Below, piece by piece: positions 14,816 to 14,898 of a stretch of 14,898 nucleotides of DNA. Location of the stretch: positions 65,222 to 80,119 of the forward strand of contig DBTS01000080.1 in assembly GCA_002307175.1 (NCBI GenBank). The letters are read 5' to 3'. Position 1 is the first letter of the stretch. Every line of letters begins with the position of its first letter. Position numbers and translations under genes: made by a program. Below the pieces are notes generated by a model, which saw only the letters and a list, made by a program, of their open reading frames with translations, was not told the origin of the DNA and did no database searches. The stretch comes from Rhodocyclaceae bacterium UBA1310. Lineage in GTDB: Bacteria > Pseudomonadota > Gammaproteobacteria > Burkholderiales > Rhodocyclaceae.

Positions 14816-14898
14816 ATTCCAAAATGCAAGCCCCATCGAGACACTGGGCAGACCTGCTCCAAACGGCTTAGCCCATAGGATTACACACAACTCACCCA

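Noticed and set aside
14666..14890. 74-residue open frame on the minus strand
   Set aside because: It crosses the 112-bp inverted-repeat element, has no ribosome binding site and an odd Cys/Arg-rich composition.
1..14898. CRISPR arrays, tRNA or rRNA genes, phage genes, complete IS elements
   Set aside because: Looked for on both strands and none seen.

Overview
This window looks like chromosomal DNA of a Gram-negative proteobacterium, most likely a betaproteobacterium. The reasons are moderately high G+C, E. coli-type Fe superoxide dismutase and phosphoglucomutase, a one-polypeptide assimilatory nitrate reductase, and a tripartite RND efflux pump that needs an outer membrane. The lineage is inferred from protein character only. 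All genes inside the window look intact; only the first is cut by the window edge.

Layout. 1-950: the C-terminal part of an assimilatory nitrate reductase (+). 993-1367: a small degenerate PilZ-domain protein (-). 1524-2268: sodB (+) with a promoter, a possible IscR-like operator over the start-site region and a strong intrinsic terminator. 2269-2690: non-coding, with one near-perfect palindrome. 2691-4370: pgm (+). 4459-5133: a MarC-family membrane protein (-), convergent with pgm. 5134-5783: a 650-base non-coding stretch with a 17-bp tandem repeat. 5784-6371: a cytoplasmic DsbA/thioredoxin-fold protein with a CTSC site (+). 6477-7172: a VIT/CCC1-family Fe/Mn transporter (+). 7242-7853: a SnoaL/NTF2-like protein (-), preceded by a perfect 12-bp-arm dyad.

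The largest unit is a resistance-pump module. A TetR repressor gene (13976-14680, +) is divergent from a three-gene operon read leftward: lipoprotein membrane-fusion protein (12610-13755), RND permease (9443-12613) and outer-membrane lipoprotein channel (7959-9443). The three genes are translationally coupled (ATGA overlap, then TAATG overlap). The intergenic region holds nested inverted repeats that overlap the -35 and -10 of the operon and reach the likely -10 of tetR, so the repressor probably controls both directions. The tetR start sits where a transcript from its best -10 would begin, with no ribosome binding site, which suggests leaderless translation.

After tetR there is a 112-bp element bounded by perfect 15-bp inverted repeats (14704-14815), MITE- or REP-like in shape. 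I do not see a clearly new multi-gene system. The observations most worth following are this element, the nested TetR operator, the 28-bp dyad before the SnoaL-like gene, and the His/acid-rich cytoplasmic loop of the RND permease.
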